Below are positions 21,760 through 29,185 of a stretch of 36,761 nt of DNA, one piece after another. Source of the stretch: JAIQFR01 sp041494445. GTDB lineage: Bacteria > Acidobacteriota > Polarisedimenticolia > Polarisedimenticolales > JAIQFR01. The DNA lies in the NCBI GenBank assembly GCA_041494445.1, contig JBGQAU010000027.1, positions 1 through 36,761 on the forward strand, in the 5' to 3' direction. The translations under genes and the position numbers were made by a program. Position 1 is the stretch's first letter, and every line of letters begins with the position of its first letter. The notes beneath the pieces are model-generated. The model saw only the letters and a list, made by a program, of their open reading frames with translations, did not search any database and was not told the origin of the DNA.

Positions 21760-23331
21760 ATGGCCGAGCCGCTCTCCGTGCCCTTGCCCGCAGGGTCCGT
21801 AGCACCTCGCGTCCGGATCACGCGGCGCTTCGAGGCACCGTTCTCGACCATTCTCACCGCGGCGCGGACCTGCTACTCGTCGAGGGGGCTCGTGCGCGAC
21901 GAGGACCTCAAGCCGGGAGGGGAGGCGCTCGCCCGGGAGCTTTACGCCGCCGGCCATCACACCACCCTGGAGCACGCCTATTTCCAGTTTTCCCTCGAGA
22001 ACGTTTCGAGGCACTTCCTTTGGGCGTTTCTCCACGCGCACCCGTTCTACAACTCCGAACAGGTCTCGCAGCGCTACGTCAAGGTCCGGCCGGATGCCTG
22101 CTTCGTCCCGCCGCTCCTCGGCGAGGCGCTCACGGTCTACCGGGAAGGGATCGAGGAGCAGTTCGCGTTCTACGGGGAGCTGATCGAGCGGCTCCGGCAG
22201 CCCGCCGCCGCGGCGTACGACGGGCGCTTCCCTGCGCGGGCGCGGCAGGGCGACCTGTACGGGAAGGAGATCGAGAAGAAGGCGCAGGAGATCGCCCGCT
22301 ACGTCCTGCCGGTGGCGACCTTCGCCGTCCTCTACCACACGGTGTCCGCCCTCACGCTCCTGCGCTACTGGAGGATGTGCGGCCAACCCGGAGCGTCCTA
22401 TGAGCAGCGCCTCGTGGTCGGGATGATGGTCGAGGCCCTCGTCGAGGCCGATCCGTCGTACCGCGCGCTGCTCGACGAGCCGATCCCGCCCGAGGAGACG
22501 CCGGAGGCGAGGTTCTTCGCGGCGCGGCCGGACCTCGGGGGCGCTGCGGTCCGGCGGGAGTTCCTCGCGGAGTTCGACGCCTCGCTCGAGGGGCGCGTCT
22601 CGCGCCTCGTGGACTGGAAGGCGAGGGGGGAGGAGGAGATGGCGAGGGCGGTGCGCGAGGTGCTCGGCCTCCCGTCCTCGGCGCTCTCCGACGACGAGGC
22701 GATCGATCTGGCGGTGTCGCCGGCCCGGAACGCGATCCTCGGGGAGCCGCTCAATCTCACGACCCTCGACCGCCTGACCCGCGCGATGCACCATCCCGCG
22801 TACACGTTCCGCCGGAAGATCTCGCACACGGCCGACTCCCAGGACCAGCGCCACCGGACGATCCCCGCGAGCCGGCCGATCCTCGCCGCCCACGCGACGG
22901 GCGACCCCGACTTCATTACGCCGCTGCTCGTCCGCCAGGATCCAGCGGTCGAGGCCCGGTATGGGGAGATGATGGCGGGCATCTGGGAGCGGATCGGGCG
23001 GCTCCGCCGGCTCGGCGTGCCCGAGGAACTCGCGCTCTACCTCCTCCCGAACGCGGTCGCCGTGCGCTGCACCGAGTCCACCGACTTCCTGAATCTCCGC
23101 CACAAGCACGTGATGCGCCTGTGCTATCTGGCGCAGGAAGAGATCTGGCGGGCGTCGTTGGACGAGGCGCGGGAGGTCCGGGAGGTCCAGCCGCGCCTCG
23201 GCCGCCACCTTCTCCCGCCGTGCGGCGTCCGCAAGGAGGCCGGCATCGCTCCCTGGTGTCCCGAGGGCCCGCGCTTTTGCGGGGAACCGGTCTGGGATTA
23301 CGACCTGGAGGATTACCGGCGGGTGATCTGA
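21760..23331 (+). CDS. thyX: Tandem-domain flavin-dependent thymidylate synthase ThyX
   Basis: ThyX makes dTMP from dUMP with methylene-tetrahydrofolate and FAD. At 523 residues this protein is about twice the usual 220-260 and contains two ThyX-like halves. The N-terminal half (about 15-270) has HHTTLEHAYFQFSLENVSRH and then HAHPFYNSEQVSQRY (92-106), where the usual RHRxxSxxxxSxR motif has lost both Arg of RHR but kept SQRY. The C-terminal half (about 300-523) has QDQRHRTIPASRP with an intact RHR (364-366) and the typical LRHKHVMRLCYLAQEEIWR ending. The split suggests composite sites between halves. ATG at 21760 has GAGG ten bases upstream and a TAGAAT box at 21734-21739. No thyA is seen in the window. 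Confidence 0.85.
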   Translation: MAEPLSVPLPAGSVAPRVRITRRFEAPFSTILTAARTCYSSRGLVRDEDLKPGGEALARELYAAGHHTTLEHAYFQFSLENVSRHFLWAFLHAHPFYNSEQVSQRYVKVRPDACFVPPLLGEALTVYREGIEEQFAFYGELIERLRQPAAAAYDGRFPARARQGDLYGKEIEKKAQEIARYVLPVATFAVLYHTVSALTLLRYWRMCGQPGASYEQRLVVGMMVEALVEADPSYRALLDEPIPPEETPEARFFAARPDLGGAAVRREFLAEFDASLEGRVSRLVDWKARGEEEMARAVREVLGLPSSALSDDEAIDLAVSPARNAILGEPLNLTTLDRLTRAMHHPAYTFRRKISHTADSQDQRHRTIPASRPILAAHATGDPDFITPLLVRQDPAVEARYGEMMAGIWERIGRLRRLGVPEELALYLLPNAVAVRCTESTDFLNLRHKHVMRLCYLAQEEIWRASLDEAREVREVQPRLGRHLLPPCGVRKEAGIAPWCPEGPRFCGEPVWDYDLEDYRRVI

Positions 23332-23357
23332 AAGGCGCCGTGCCTTGAAAAAAGGTC

Positions 23358-23396
23358 TTGACCTAAACCGAAGTTTTCCCATAAGAGTAGTGGGGA
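23358..23396 (+). promoter_or_regulatory. Promoter with weak dyad upstream of the ABC importer
   Basis: TTGACC (23358-23363) and CATAAG (23380-23385), 16 bases apart, match sigma-70 elements at five and four of six positions. An imperfect dyad, CCCAT at 23378-23382 and GTGGG at 23390-23394, overlaps the -10, so a repressor site is possible. The untranslated leader to the start codon at 23480 would be about 90 bases. I do not recognise a riboswitch in it. Confidence 0.45.
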
Positions 23397-23479
23397 TATC
23401 GGGAAGGCGCGGAGAGTCTCGACGGACCGCCGGTCTTAAGGAACGGTGTACCCTTCAGGCGGGCACGGAAGGGGCGGCG

Positions 23480-24529
23480 ATGGCAAATCTCAAGGCGAGT
23501 TCGACCCCAACGGTCACCACCGCGATCCTCGCGGCTGGCCTGCTCGCGGCGTTTTCTTGCGCGGCGCCCGCGCCTCCCGGAAAAGTCACGATCCGGGCGG
23601 GCCACTTCCCGAACATCACGCATGCCCAGGGGGTGCTCGGACAGGCCACGGGCCGCTTCCAGCAGGCCATGCGCGACCGGGCAACCATCGACTGGAAGGT
23701 CTTCAACGCGGGGCCGTCGGCGATCGAGGCGATGTTCGCCGGCGAGCTGGACCTCACCTACATCGGCCCCAATCCCGCGATCAACGGCTATGTGAAGTCG
23801 AACGGCACCGCCCTCAGGATCGTCTGCGGCGCCTGCTCGGGAGGAGCCGCCCTGGTGATCCGGCAGGACGTGCCGATCGCAGCGCCCCAGGATTTCAACG
23901 GCAGGAGTCTCGCGACCCCGCAGCTCGGGAACACCCAGGACGTGGCCGCCCGCGCCTGGCTCCTCAAGAACGGGATGGACTGGCTCGAGCGGGGGGGCAA
24001 GGTCCGCGTCCAGCCCCTCGCGAACCCGGACCAGCTCACGCTGTTCCAGAAGAAAGAGATGGACGCCGCCTGGACCGTGGAGCCGTGGGTGTCGCGCCTC
24101 GTGCAGGAGGGGGGCGGCAAGGTGTTCCTCGAGGAGGGGGACCTCTGGCCGGACCGGCGCTACGTGACGACCCACCTGATCGTCGCGAAGAAATTCCTCG
24201 ACGAGCACCCGGACCTGGTCCGGGCCTGGATCGAGGAGCACGTGCGGCTCACGGACTGGATCAACGAGAACCGCCAGGAGGCGATGAAGCAGCTCAACGC
24301 GGAGATCAAGCGGGAGACCGGCAAGTCGCTTCCCGACTCCGTCCTGGTTCCCGCCTTCGCCCGCCTCGAGCTGACCGACGACCCGGTGACCGGTTCGCTC
24401 ATGAAGTCCGCCGAGGACGCGTACGCCCTCGGATTCCTCGGGAAGGACAAGCCGCGTCTGTCCGGGATCTACGACCTCTCGATCCTCAACGACGTCCGCA
24501 AGGCGCTCGGCCGGCCGCCGCTGCGCTGA
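23480..24529 (+). CDS. ABC importer substrate-binding lipoprotein, nitrate/sulfonate/taurine type
   Basis: Periplasmic binding protein of the SsuA/TauA/NrtA group, 349 residues. The signal peptide (about residues 12-29) ends LLAAFSC, a plausible lipobox, so the protein is probably membrane-anchored. The mature part begins KVTIRAGHFPNITHAQ, typical of this group. IEAMFAGELDLTYIGPNPAING, a hallmark segment, is given here in part (AGELDLTYIGPNPAING). ATPQLGNTQDVAARAWL and DAAWTVEPWVSRL follow. ATG at 23480 lies a few bases after GGAAGGGG. A longer in-frame start at 23345 would put a non-hydrophobic extension before the signal peptide and precede the promoter, so I rejected it. The ligand (sulfonate, nitrate or another oxyanion) is not determined. 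Confidence 0.9.
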   Translation: MANLKASSTPTVTTAILAAGLLAAFSCAAPAPPGKVTIRAGHFPNITHAQGVLGQATGRFQQAMRDRATIDWKVFNAGPSAIEAMFAGELDLTYIGPNPAINGYVKSNGTALRIVCGACSGGAALVIRQDVPIAAPQDFNGRSLATPQLGNTQDVAARAWLLKNGMDWLERGGKVRVQPLANPDQLTLFQKKEMDAAWTVEPWVSRLVQEGGGKVFLEEGDLWPDRRYVTTHLIVAKKFLDEHPDLVRAWIEEHVRLTDWINENRQEAMKQLNAEIKRETGKSLPDSVLVPAFARLELTDDPVTGSLMKSAEDAYALGFLGKDKPRLSGIYDLSILNDVRKALGRPPLR

Positions 24530-24539
24530 AAGCCGGGTC

Positions 24540-25352
24540 GTGGCCGAACCGGTCCGCTCCGCTCCGAAGCTCACGATCCGTGGGGTGGAGAAGACCTTCG
24601 TCAACCGCCAAGGGTCGGTGAGCGCGCTGGGGCCGATCGACGTCGACGTTCTCGACGGCGAGTTCGTCTGTTTCGTCGGACCGAGCGGCTGCGGCAAGAC
24701 CACTCTCCTGAACATCGTGGCCGGCCTCGAGGAGCCCGAGGCGGGCGAGGTGGTCTTCGAAGGGAAGCCGATCCGCGGTCCGGGGCCCGACCGGATCGTG
24801 CTGTTCCAGGAGCTCGGGCTCTTTCCCTGGATGACCGTCCTCGGGAACGTGGAGTTCGGACTGCGCCTGCGCGGGGTCGGACGACGCGCGCGGCGACGGA
24901 CCGCGATCCACTATCTCCAGATGGTGCACCTCACGGGATTCCAAGGGTCCTACGTCCACGAGCTGTCCGGCGGGATGAAGCAGAGAGTGGCGCTGGCCCG
25001 CGCCCTCGCGATGGATCCGATCATGCTCCTGATGGACGAGCCGTTCGGGGCGCTCGATGCCCAGACCCGGGACATGCTCCACCAGGAGCTGCAGGAGATC
25101 TGCAGCCGTACACGGAAGACGATCCTGTTCGTGACCCACAACGTCCGCGAGGCGGCCTGCCTCGCCGATCGGATCATCACCCTGACCCGCCGGCCCGGGA
25201 GGATCAAGCGAGAGTTCGTCGTGGGGATTCCGAGGCCGCGCCAGATCGAGGATCCCGACGTCGGGCACCTCGCCGCCCAGGTCCGAGAGGAGCTCCGGGA
25301 CGAGATCGAGGCCGTGCTCGAGGAGGAGCGGCGCCGTGCCAAGGAACGTTAG
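24540..25352 (+). CDS. ABC importer ATPase, nitrate/sulfonate/taurine type
   Basis: Cytoplasmic ATP-hydrolysing subunit of the importer, 270 residues. All motifs are intact: Walker A GPSGCGKTT, Q-loop FQELGLFPW, signature LSGGMKQRVALARAL, Walker B MLLMDEPFGALD and the switch His in FVTHNVREA. This set, with DAQTRDMLHQEL, is typical of SsuB/TauB/NrtD proteins. The start is GTG at 24540, ten bases after the binding-protein stop. The last 17 bases overlap the permease gene. The C-terminal tail is unusually rich in Glu and Arg but short. Confidence 0.94.
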   Translation: MAEPVRSAPKLTIRGVEKTFVNRQGSVSALGPIDVDVLDGEFVCFVGPSGCGKTTLLNIVAGLEEPEAGEVVFEGKPIRGPGPDRIVLFQELGLFPWMTVLGNVEFGLRLRGVGRRARRRTAIHYLQMVHLTGFQGSYVHELSGGMKQRVALARALAMDPIMLLMDEPFGALDAQTRDMLHQELQEICSRTRKTILFVTHNVREAACLADRIITLTRRPGRIKREFVVGIPRPRQIEDPDVGHLAAQVREELRDEIEAVLEEERRRAKER

Positions 25353-26124
25353 GCGCGCCGCGTTCTTCCTGGCGGTGCTCGGGGCGTGGCAGGCCACGCA
25401 CCTGTGGGGGCCATGGCCGTCCTACCTCCTGCCGGGACCCGTCCAGGTCGCCGACGCGCTCTGGTACGGGTTCGCGGACGGGACTTTTCTGATCGGGATC
25501 GGCGTCAGTCTGAGGAGGCTCCTGCTCGGTTACTCGTTCTCCTTGTTTTTCGGAACGCTGATCGGAGTGGTGCTGGGGCGGGTGCGGTGGGTGGACGAGA
25601 CGGTCGGCTCCCTGATGCTCGGCCTCCAGACCCTTCCGTCGATCTGCTGGCTTCCCCTGGCGATCATCTGGTTCGGGCTCAACGAGAAGGCGATCCAGTT
25701 CGTCGTGGTCATGGGCGCGATCCTCGCCATCGCCATTCACACGAGCGACGGCGTCAAGAACATCCCCCCGATCTACGTCCGGGCGGGGCGCAACCTCGGC
25801 GCCCGGGGGTGGAGGCTTCTGGTCGGAGTGATCCTCCCGGCCGCGCCTCCCTCCGTCCTGACCGGAGCGAAGCTCGGCTGGTCGTTCGCCTGGCGGTCCC
25901 TGATGGCGGCCGAGCTGCTGTTCGTCAGCCTCGGGCTCGGGCAGCTGCTGATGGTGGGGCGGGAGCTGAACGACATCGCCCAGGTGATGGCGGTGATGCT
26001 GGTGATCATCGCGCTCGGCCTCATCGTGGACAACTTCGTGTTCGGGAGGCTCGAGCGCCGCATGCGCCGGGTCTGGGGGCTCGCCTCCGCTTTGCCGGGA
26101 CGCCCCCGCGGGCGCCGGGCCTGA
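25336..26124 (+). CDS. ABC importer permease, nitrate/sulfonate/taurine type
   Basis: Inner-membrane subunit of the importer, 262 residues with six hydrophobic segments, the usual number for SsuC/TauC. The ATPase-contacting EAA loop is visible as YVRAGRNLGARGWRLLVGVILPAA. Within the membrane part, LQTLPSICWLPLAIIWFGL is characteristic of this group, and the end reads IVDNFVFGRLERRMRR. The start is GTG at 25336, inside the ATPase gene, with a 17-base overlap showing coupling. AGGAGG stands seven bases upstream. It is the last gene of the importer operon; a weak hairpin follows at 26166-26189. Confidence 0.94.
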   Translation: MPRNVRRAAFFLAVLGAWQATHLWGPWPSYLLPGPVQVADALWYGFADGTFLIGIGVSLRRLLLGYSFSLFFGTLIGVVLGRVRWVDETVGSLMLGLQTLPSICWLPLAIIWFGLNEKAIQFVVVMGAILAIAIHTSDGVKNIPPIYVRAGRNLGARGWRLLVGVILPAAPPSVLTGAKLGWSFAWRSLMAAELLFVSLGLGQLLMVGRELNDIAQVMAVMLVIIALGLIVDNFVFGRLERRMRRVWGLASALPGRPRGRRA

Positions 26125-26165
26125 GCCGGCGCACCCGACTCGGAACCCCGTCAACCTGACAGGGC

Positions 26166-26189
26166 GGCCGTGTCACAAAGCGGCCCTTT
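26166..26189 (+). terminator. Weak terminator hairpin after the ABC importer operon
   Basis: GGCCG pairs with CGGCC across a ten-base loop, followed closely by CTTT. The stem is only five bases and the T run three, so termination would be weak. Confidence 0.3.
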
Positions 26190-26333
26190 GGATTCAAGAA
26201 TTCGTAGTGCGTTCGTGATATTGGACAATTCCCTCTTCAATTCGCTGAGTGAATCACCCCGTCGAGGTGGGATAGACTCGCCAACTCGTTCTCCTGTCGA
26301 GCCTTAGGAAATGGCAGCGCGGGGGTCCGGCAT

Positions 26334-26349
26334 GGGCAGCGGAATTGCT
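26334..26349 (+). promoter_or_regulatory. Possible sigma-54 (-24/-12) promoter of the outer-membrane barrel gene
   Basis: GGGCAGCGGAATTGCT has GG and GC at the exact sigma-54 spacing and a full TTGCT -12 element. It differs from TGGCACG-N4-TTGCW at three positions of the -24 side. The following TATATAAC could instead serve as a sigma-70 -10, but no -35 is seen for it. The start codon is about 109 bases downstream. Confidence 0.38.
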
Positions 26350-26457
26350 ATATAACTGAGGGGGCACCTCTGTTGGTCCGTCGAACGAAGGCTTTGACGA
26401 CGCGCGAGGCGGCCGGACGGAAGCCGCCGCGAGTCGCAACGAAGGAAGGAGAGAGTG

Positions 26458-26988
26458 ATGCGGAAACTGTTTGTGGTGTTGATGGTTCTTGCAGTCGTGG
26501 GTGGGACCGCCGCGTTTGCCGACCAGTTGAAGAAGGGCGAGAAGGAAGTCAACTTCGCCTTCAGCTGGACCAGCTTCGATCCGGGTGGTGGCTTCGACAA
26601 AGTACAGCAGATAATGATCGACGGGACGTGGGGCTACATGCTGACCGACGCCCATGAGGTCGGCGCCCTGACTCAGTACCAAAGGTATTCGGACGGCGGA
26701 AGTTTCAACAACTACGGCTTGGGCGCCTACTACAACTACAACTTCAAGGCCGGAACGAATATGAACCCCTACCTCGGCGCTCGTATCGCCTACCTCAGGT
26801 TCGACGACTTCGGAGGGTTCGAGAGACCGTACAAGGCCCTCTATGGCGTCGTCGGGGGGATCAAGATCTACCCGTGGCAGAATGCGGGTTTCAACTTCTC
26901 GCTGGCCTGGGACCAGTATCAGAAGGACAAGGCGGACGAGAACGGCAAGCAGCTCGGCGCGTTCGTGGGCGTCCTCGTCAAGTGGTAA
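26458..26988 (+). CDS. Small outer-membrane beta-barrel protein
   Basis: An exported 176-residue protein, probably an eight-stranded outer-membrane barrel of the OmpW/OmpA-like size class; its function is unknown. The signal peptide covers residues 1-21 (RKLFVVLMVLAVVGGTAAFA, cleavage before DQLKKG). The mature protein alternates hydrophobic and polar residues with many Tyr, Phe and Trp, for example FAFSWTSFDPGGG and GLGAYYNYNF. It ends VGVLVKW, a terminal aromatic residue typical of barrel insertion signals. ATG at 26458 has GGAAGGAG about seven bases upstream; a GTG one codon earlier is possible. The gene is monocistronic, with a strong terminator downstream. Its codon use is less biased than that of neighbours, which could mean high expression or transfer. 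Confidence 0.82.
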   Translation: MRKLFVVLMVLAVVGGTAAFADQLKKGEKEVNFAFSWTSFDPGGGFDKVQQIMIDGTWGYMLTDAHEVGALTQYQRYSDGGSFNNYGLGAYYNYNFKAGTNMNPYLGARIAYLRFDDFGGFERPYKALYGVVGGIKIYPWQNAGFNFSLAWDQYQKDKADENGKQLGAFVGVLVKW

Positions 26989-27014
26989 CCCGATCGCCGA
27001 AGTTCTGAGGCGGC

Positions 27015-27055
27015 GAACCCCCGCGGGACGGTCTCCGCGGGGGTTCTTGTTTCTT
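27015..27055 (+). terminator. Strong intrinsic terminator after the outer-membrane barrel gene
   Basis: A perfect twelve-base stem (GAACCCCCGCGG / CCGCGGGGGTTC) with an eight-base loop is followed by TTGTTTCTT. It lies 26 bases after the stop and also faces the convergent ParA-partner gene ending at 27066. Confidence 0.92.
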
Positions 27056-27065
27056 GGCGATCCGA

Positions 27066-27899
27066 TTACACCTCGAGCGTTCCCATCTCGAAGAGCCGCG
27101 GCACCGATTCGGCAGGTGCGCCGACGGCGATCAGAGCGGAGAGGAACCCCTCCGGGGGCGGCGCGGCGAGCGACCGAAGGACCTCGTCCAAAGGCGCGCC
27201 TTCACCCTCGATCGAGTCCCCGGCGACCCCCAGAAAGTCGCGCGCCATCCCGGTGAAGAGGTCGAGCGCTTCGGGATCGGCCGCGAACGGGACGAGCGAG
27301 ATTCCCGGGAAGCTCTCCGCCAGCTCGCGCGAGACGTGAAAGGCGGCGTGCACCGCCGCATCCCCGCCGTCCAGCGGGACGATCAGTCCCCCCGCGAGAA
27401 AAGCGGCCCTCGCCAGAGCCTTTCGGTCGCTCGCGGAAACCCGGACGAGCAGCAGGTCGGCGGCGGACTCGAGGCGCCGGAGGCGCTCCGCGACGGCCGC
27501 GAGGGAGCCCGGATCCTCGTGTCGGAGCCTGTCGAGCCCACAGGGCACCGACGCGAGCGGCACGGAAGTCCCGCCGGCCGGCACCTCGCGCGCGGCACGC
27601 GCCGCGGCAAACGGCCGCGGCGTCGGGTCGAAGTCCACGACGGCCACCTTGCGCCCCCCCTCGACCCCCCACCGGGCGAGCGCCTCGAGCGCCTCGAGCC
27701 CCGCGCTCGGACCGAGCCCTGCGATCACCAGCATACGGCAGGGCGCAGACTCCACCCGTGGCTCGGCCGGGCGGGGGAGCATCGAGTCCACGCGGGAGAC
27801 CGCGGGCGGGCATCCCCCCCGCTCGCGGCTCATGAGCCGGTCCAGGACCCCGGCGAGGGGGTGGCTTTCGGCCTCGGTTTCTTCGGCAGGACGGCGCAA
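27066..27899 (-). CDS. ParA/MinD-like protein without P-loop, partner of ParA-CBM48
   Basis: No named family recognised. The 277-residue protein resembles a ParA/MinD-type ATPase in secondary-structure pattern. VIAGLGPSAGLEALEALARW (residues 58-77) is followed by KVAVVDFDPTPRP (84-96), which corresponds to the Walker A strand-helix and the DLDPQ strand of ParA. Then come a strand, LLLVRVSASDRK, and LAGGLIVPLDGGD, corresponding to the Walker B and following regions. The deviant Walker A Lys residues and the GKT core are absent, so nucleotide hydrolysis is unlikely. The first 55 residues are charged and Pro-rich and could be a flexible arm. The start is TTG at 27899, only two bases after the ParA-CBM48 stop, with GGAAG seven bases upstream. 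Strict coupling suggests a common complex. Confidence 0.72.
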   Translation of the reverse strand: MRRPAEETEAESHPLAGVLDRLMSRERGGCPPAVSRVDSMLPRPAEPRVESAPCRMLVIAGLGPSAGLEALEALARWGVEGGRKVAVVDFDPTPRPFAAARAAREVPAGGTSVPLASVPCGLDRLRHEDPGSLAAVAERLRRLESAADLLLVRVSASDRKALARAAFLAGGLIVPLDGGDAAVHAAFHVSRELAESFPGISLVPFAADPEALDLFTGMARDFLGVAGDSIEGEGAPLDEVLRSLAAPPPEGFLSALIAVGAPAESVPRLFEMGTLEV

Positions 27900-27901
27900 G
27901 A

Positions 27902-28981
27902 TCAGACTTCCAGCACCGAGTTCTTGCTCCCAACCGCGTTCACGACCTGCTGCGGGTTGAGCGGGTCGGCGATCCAGCGGCCACCGACCACGAGCTTATA
28001 TTCGTACCGGCCCGGCTTCAAGGGAAGGAACTTCGTCCAGCTGCCGTCCTCGCGCTTCTCGAGCAGCACGCCGCCGTCGGGGACCCAAGCGTTGAAGTCG
28101 CCGGCCAGGAGCACGTCCTCGGGCGCCACGTCGTGCCGGGACAGGTACACCCCTTCCGCCGCCACCACGAGCCCCTGCGTCGGCCCGACGCTACGCGCCT
28201 CGGCGAACGCGGCGGCGGAGCGCTCCAGCTCCGCGGCGAGCGCCCGGTAGTCCTCGACGATCGACGCATGGGGAGCGTAGCGGTCGACCGGAACGCCCCG
28301 GGCGGCGGCCTCGCGGACTCGCACGCTCTGGCGGATCACGGTTTCGAGCGTCTGCCCGGGGAAGGTCTTCCGGATCTCCTCGAGCGTCTGCCGCGCGAAG
28401 TTCGACCGGCCGTCGTAGGCGTTCACCAGGATCTTCACGCCGGCGCGGTGGTGCTTCCGCTTGGCCAGGAGGTCCACCAAATCGACGAGGCGGATGAGCC
28501 CTTGCATCGAGTAGACGCTCGGCTCGACCGGGGCCACGACCTCGTGGGCCGCCATGAGCGCATTCAGGGTCAGGAGGCCGAGCGAAGGGGGGCCGTCGAT
28601 GACGACCCGCTCCGCGCGGCCCACGAGCGCGGCGAGGTGCTCGGCGAGCCGCTCCTCGCCGCCGGGGGCCCGCGCCAGCTCGGGCTCGAGCTCGGCCAGC
28701 TCAGCGCCCGATGGGGCCAGGGACAGGTTTTCCGCGACCTCGAGGAGGATCTCGGTGATCGGGACCGCGTCTTCCTCGAGCCCCGACCGGGACAGGACGC
28801 GCGCCAGCGATCCCTCGCGGGCGGGGGCTGCCGCTCCCAATCCGAGCGTGGAGTGTCCCTGCGGGTCGAGGTCGATCAGAACGGTGCGGTGGCCGGCGGC
28901 GGCGAGACAGGAGGCGAGCTGGATCGCGGTCGTGGTCTTGCCGCAGCCGCCCTTCTGATTCACGAGAGCCAGGATGTGCAC
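27902..28981 (-). CDS. ParA-type ATPase fused to glycogen-binding CBM48 domain
   Basis: A 359-residue two-domain protein. Residues 1-255 are a ParA cytomotive ATPase: deviant Walker A NQKGGCGKTT (8-17), LIDLDPQGHSTLGLG (35-49), Walker B VVIDGPPSLGLLTLNAL (126-142) and KILVNAYDGRSNFA (183-196). Residues about 287-359 are an AMPK-beta/isoamylase-type CBM48 domain: VLLAGDFNAWVPDGG with Trp299, GRYEYKLVVGGRWIADPLNP with Lys329 and Trp336, and GSKNSVLEV with Asn354, all in positions used by AMPK-beta to bind glycogen. GTG at 28981 has GGGAGG upstream; the longer in-frame extension has no such site. ParA proteins position cargo over the nucleoid. Here glycogen may be the cargo, which is inference. 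It is followed by a P-loop-less ParA-like gene. Confidence 0.9.
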   Translation of the reverse strand: MHILALVNQKGGCGKTTTAIQLASCLAAAGHRTVLIDLDPQGHSTLGLGAAAPAREGSLARVLSRSGLEEDAVPITEILLEVAENLSLAPSGAELAELEPELARAPGGEERLAEHLAALVGRAERVVIDGPPSLGLLTLNALMAAHEVVAPVEPSVYSMQGLIRLVDLVDLLAKRKHHRAGVKILVNAYDGRSNFARQTLEEIRKTFPGQTLETVIRQSVRVREAAARGVPVDRYAPHASIVEDYRALAAELERSAAAFAEARSVGPTQGLVVAAEGVYLSRHDVAPEDVLLAGDFNAWVPDGGVLLEKREDGSWTKFLPLKPGRYEYKLVVGGRWIADPLNPQQVVNAVGSKNSVLEV

Positions 28982-29087
28982 GGTCCCTCCCCCCTTCCCG
29001 ACCGCTCGCCCGGCCCCGCGCCGCTCGCACCACGGGCCGCCGGGAGCGGCTTCCGCGAATTCGCCGCGCTTCCCTTCCCCGAGCGCG

Positions 29088-29117
29088 AGTCTAGGTCCCG
29101 CCGGCACCGGAGGTCAA
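29088..29117 (-). promoter_or_regulatory. Sigma-70-type promoter of the ParA-CBM48 operon
   Basis: On the minus strand, TTGACC (29112-29117) and TAGACT (29088-29093) are 18 bases apart and match consensus at five and four of six positions. The leader to the GTG at 28981 would be about 100 bases. It lies in the 204-base gap shared with the divergent CYTH-CHAD gene. Confidence 0.5.
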
Positions 29118-29185
29118 GATGGACCTCGCCTCTTTTGGGGTAACCTACCGGCGGCTTGCTCGCGTCCGGTCTCGGGAGAGATTCC

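Larger units (their letters stand above)
26125..26457. other. 333-base intergenic region with terminator and promoter candidates
   Basis: No gene is visible. The left part holds a small hairpin after the importer operon, and the right part holds a sigma-54-like element and a purine-rich ribosome-binding region before the outer-membrane protein gene. Short stretches around 26190-26250 and 26340-26360 are AT-rich compared with the rest of the window. Confidence 0.6.

Noticed and set aside
23332..23348. Hairpin after thyX as a terminator
   Set aside because: AAGGC / GCCTT is only five bases and is followed by an A run rather than a T run on the coding strand.
23364..23479. Riboswitch (SAM or cobalamin type) in the importer leader
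   Set aside because: I looked for the conserved SAM and cobalamin core sequences and did not find them; only a promoter and a weak dyad are supported.
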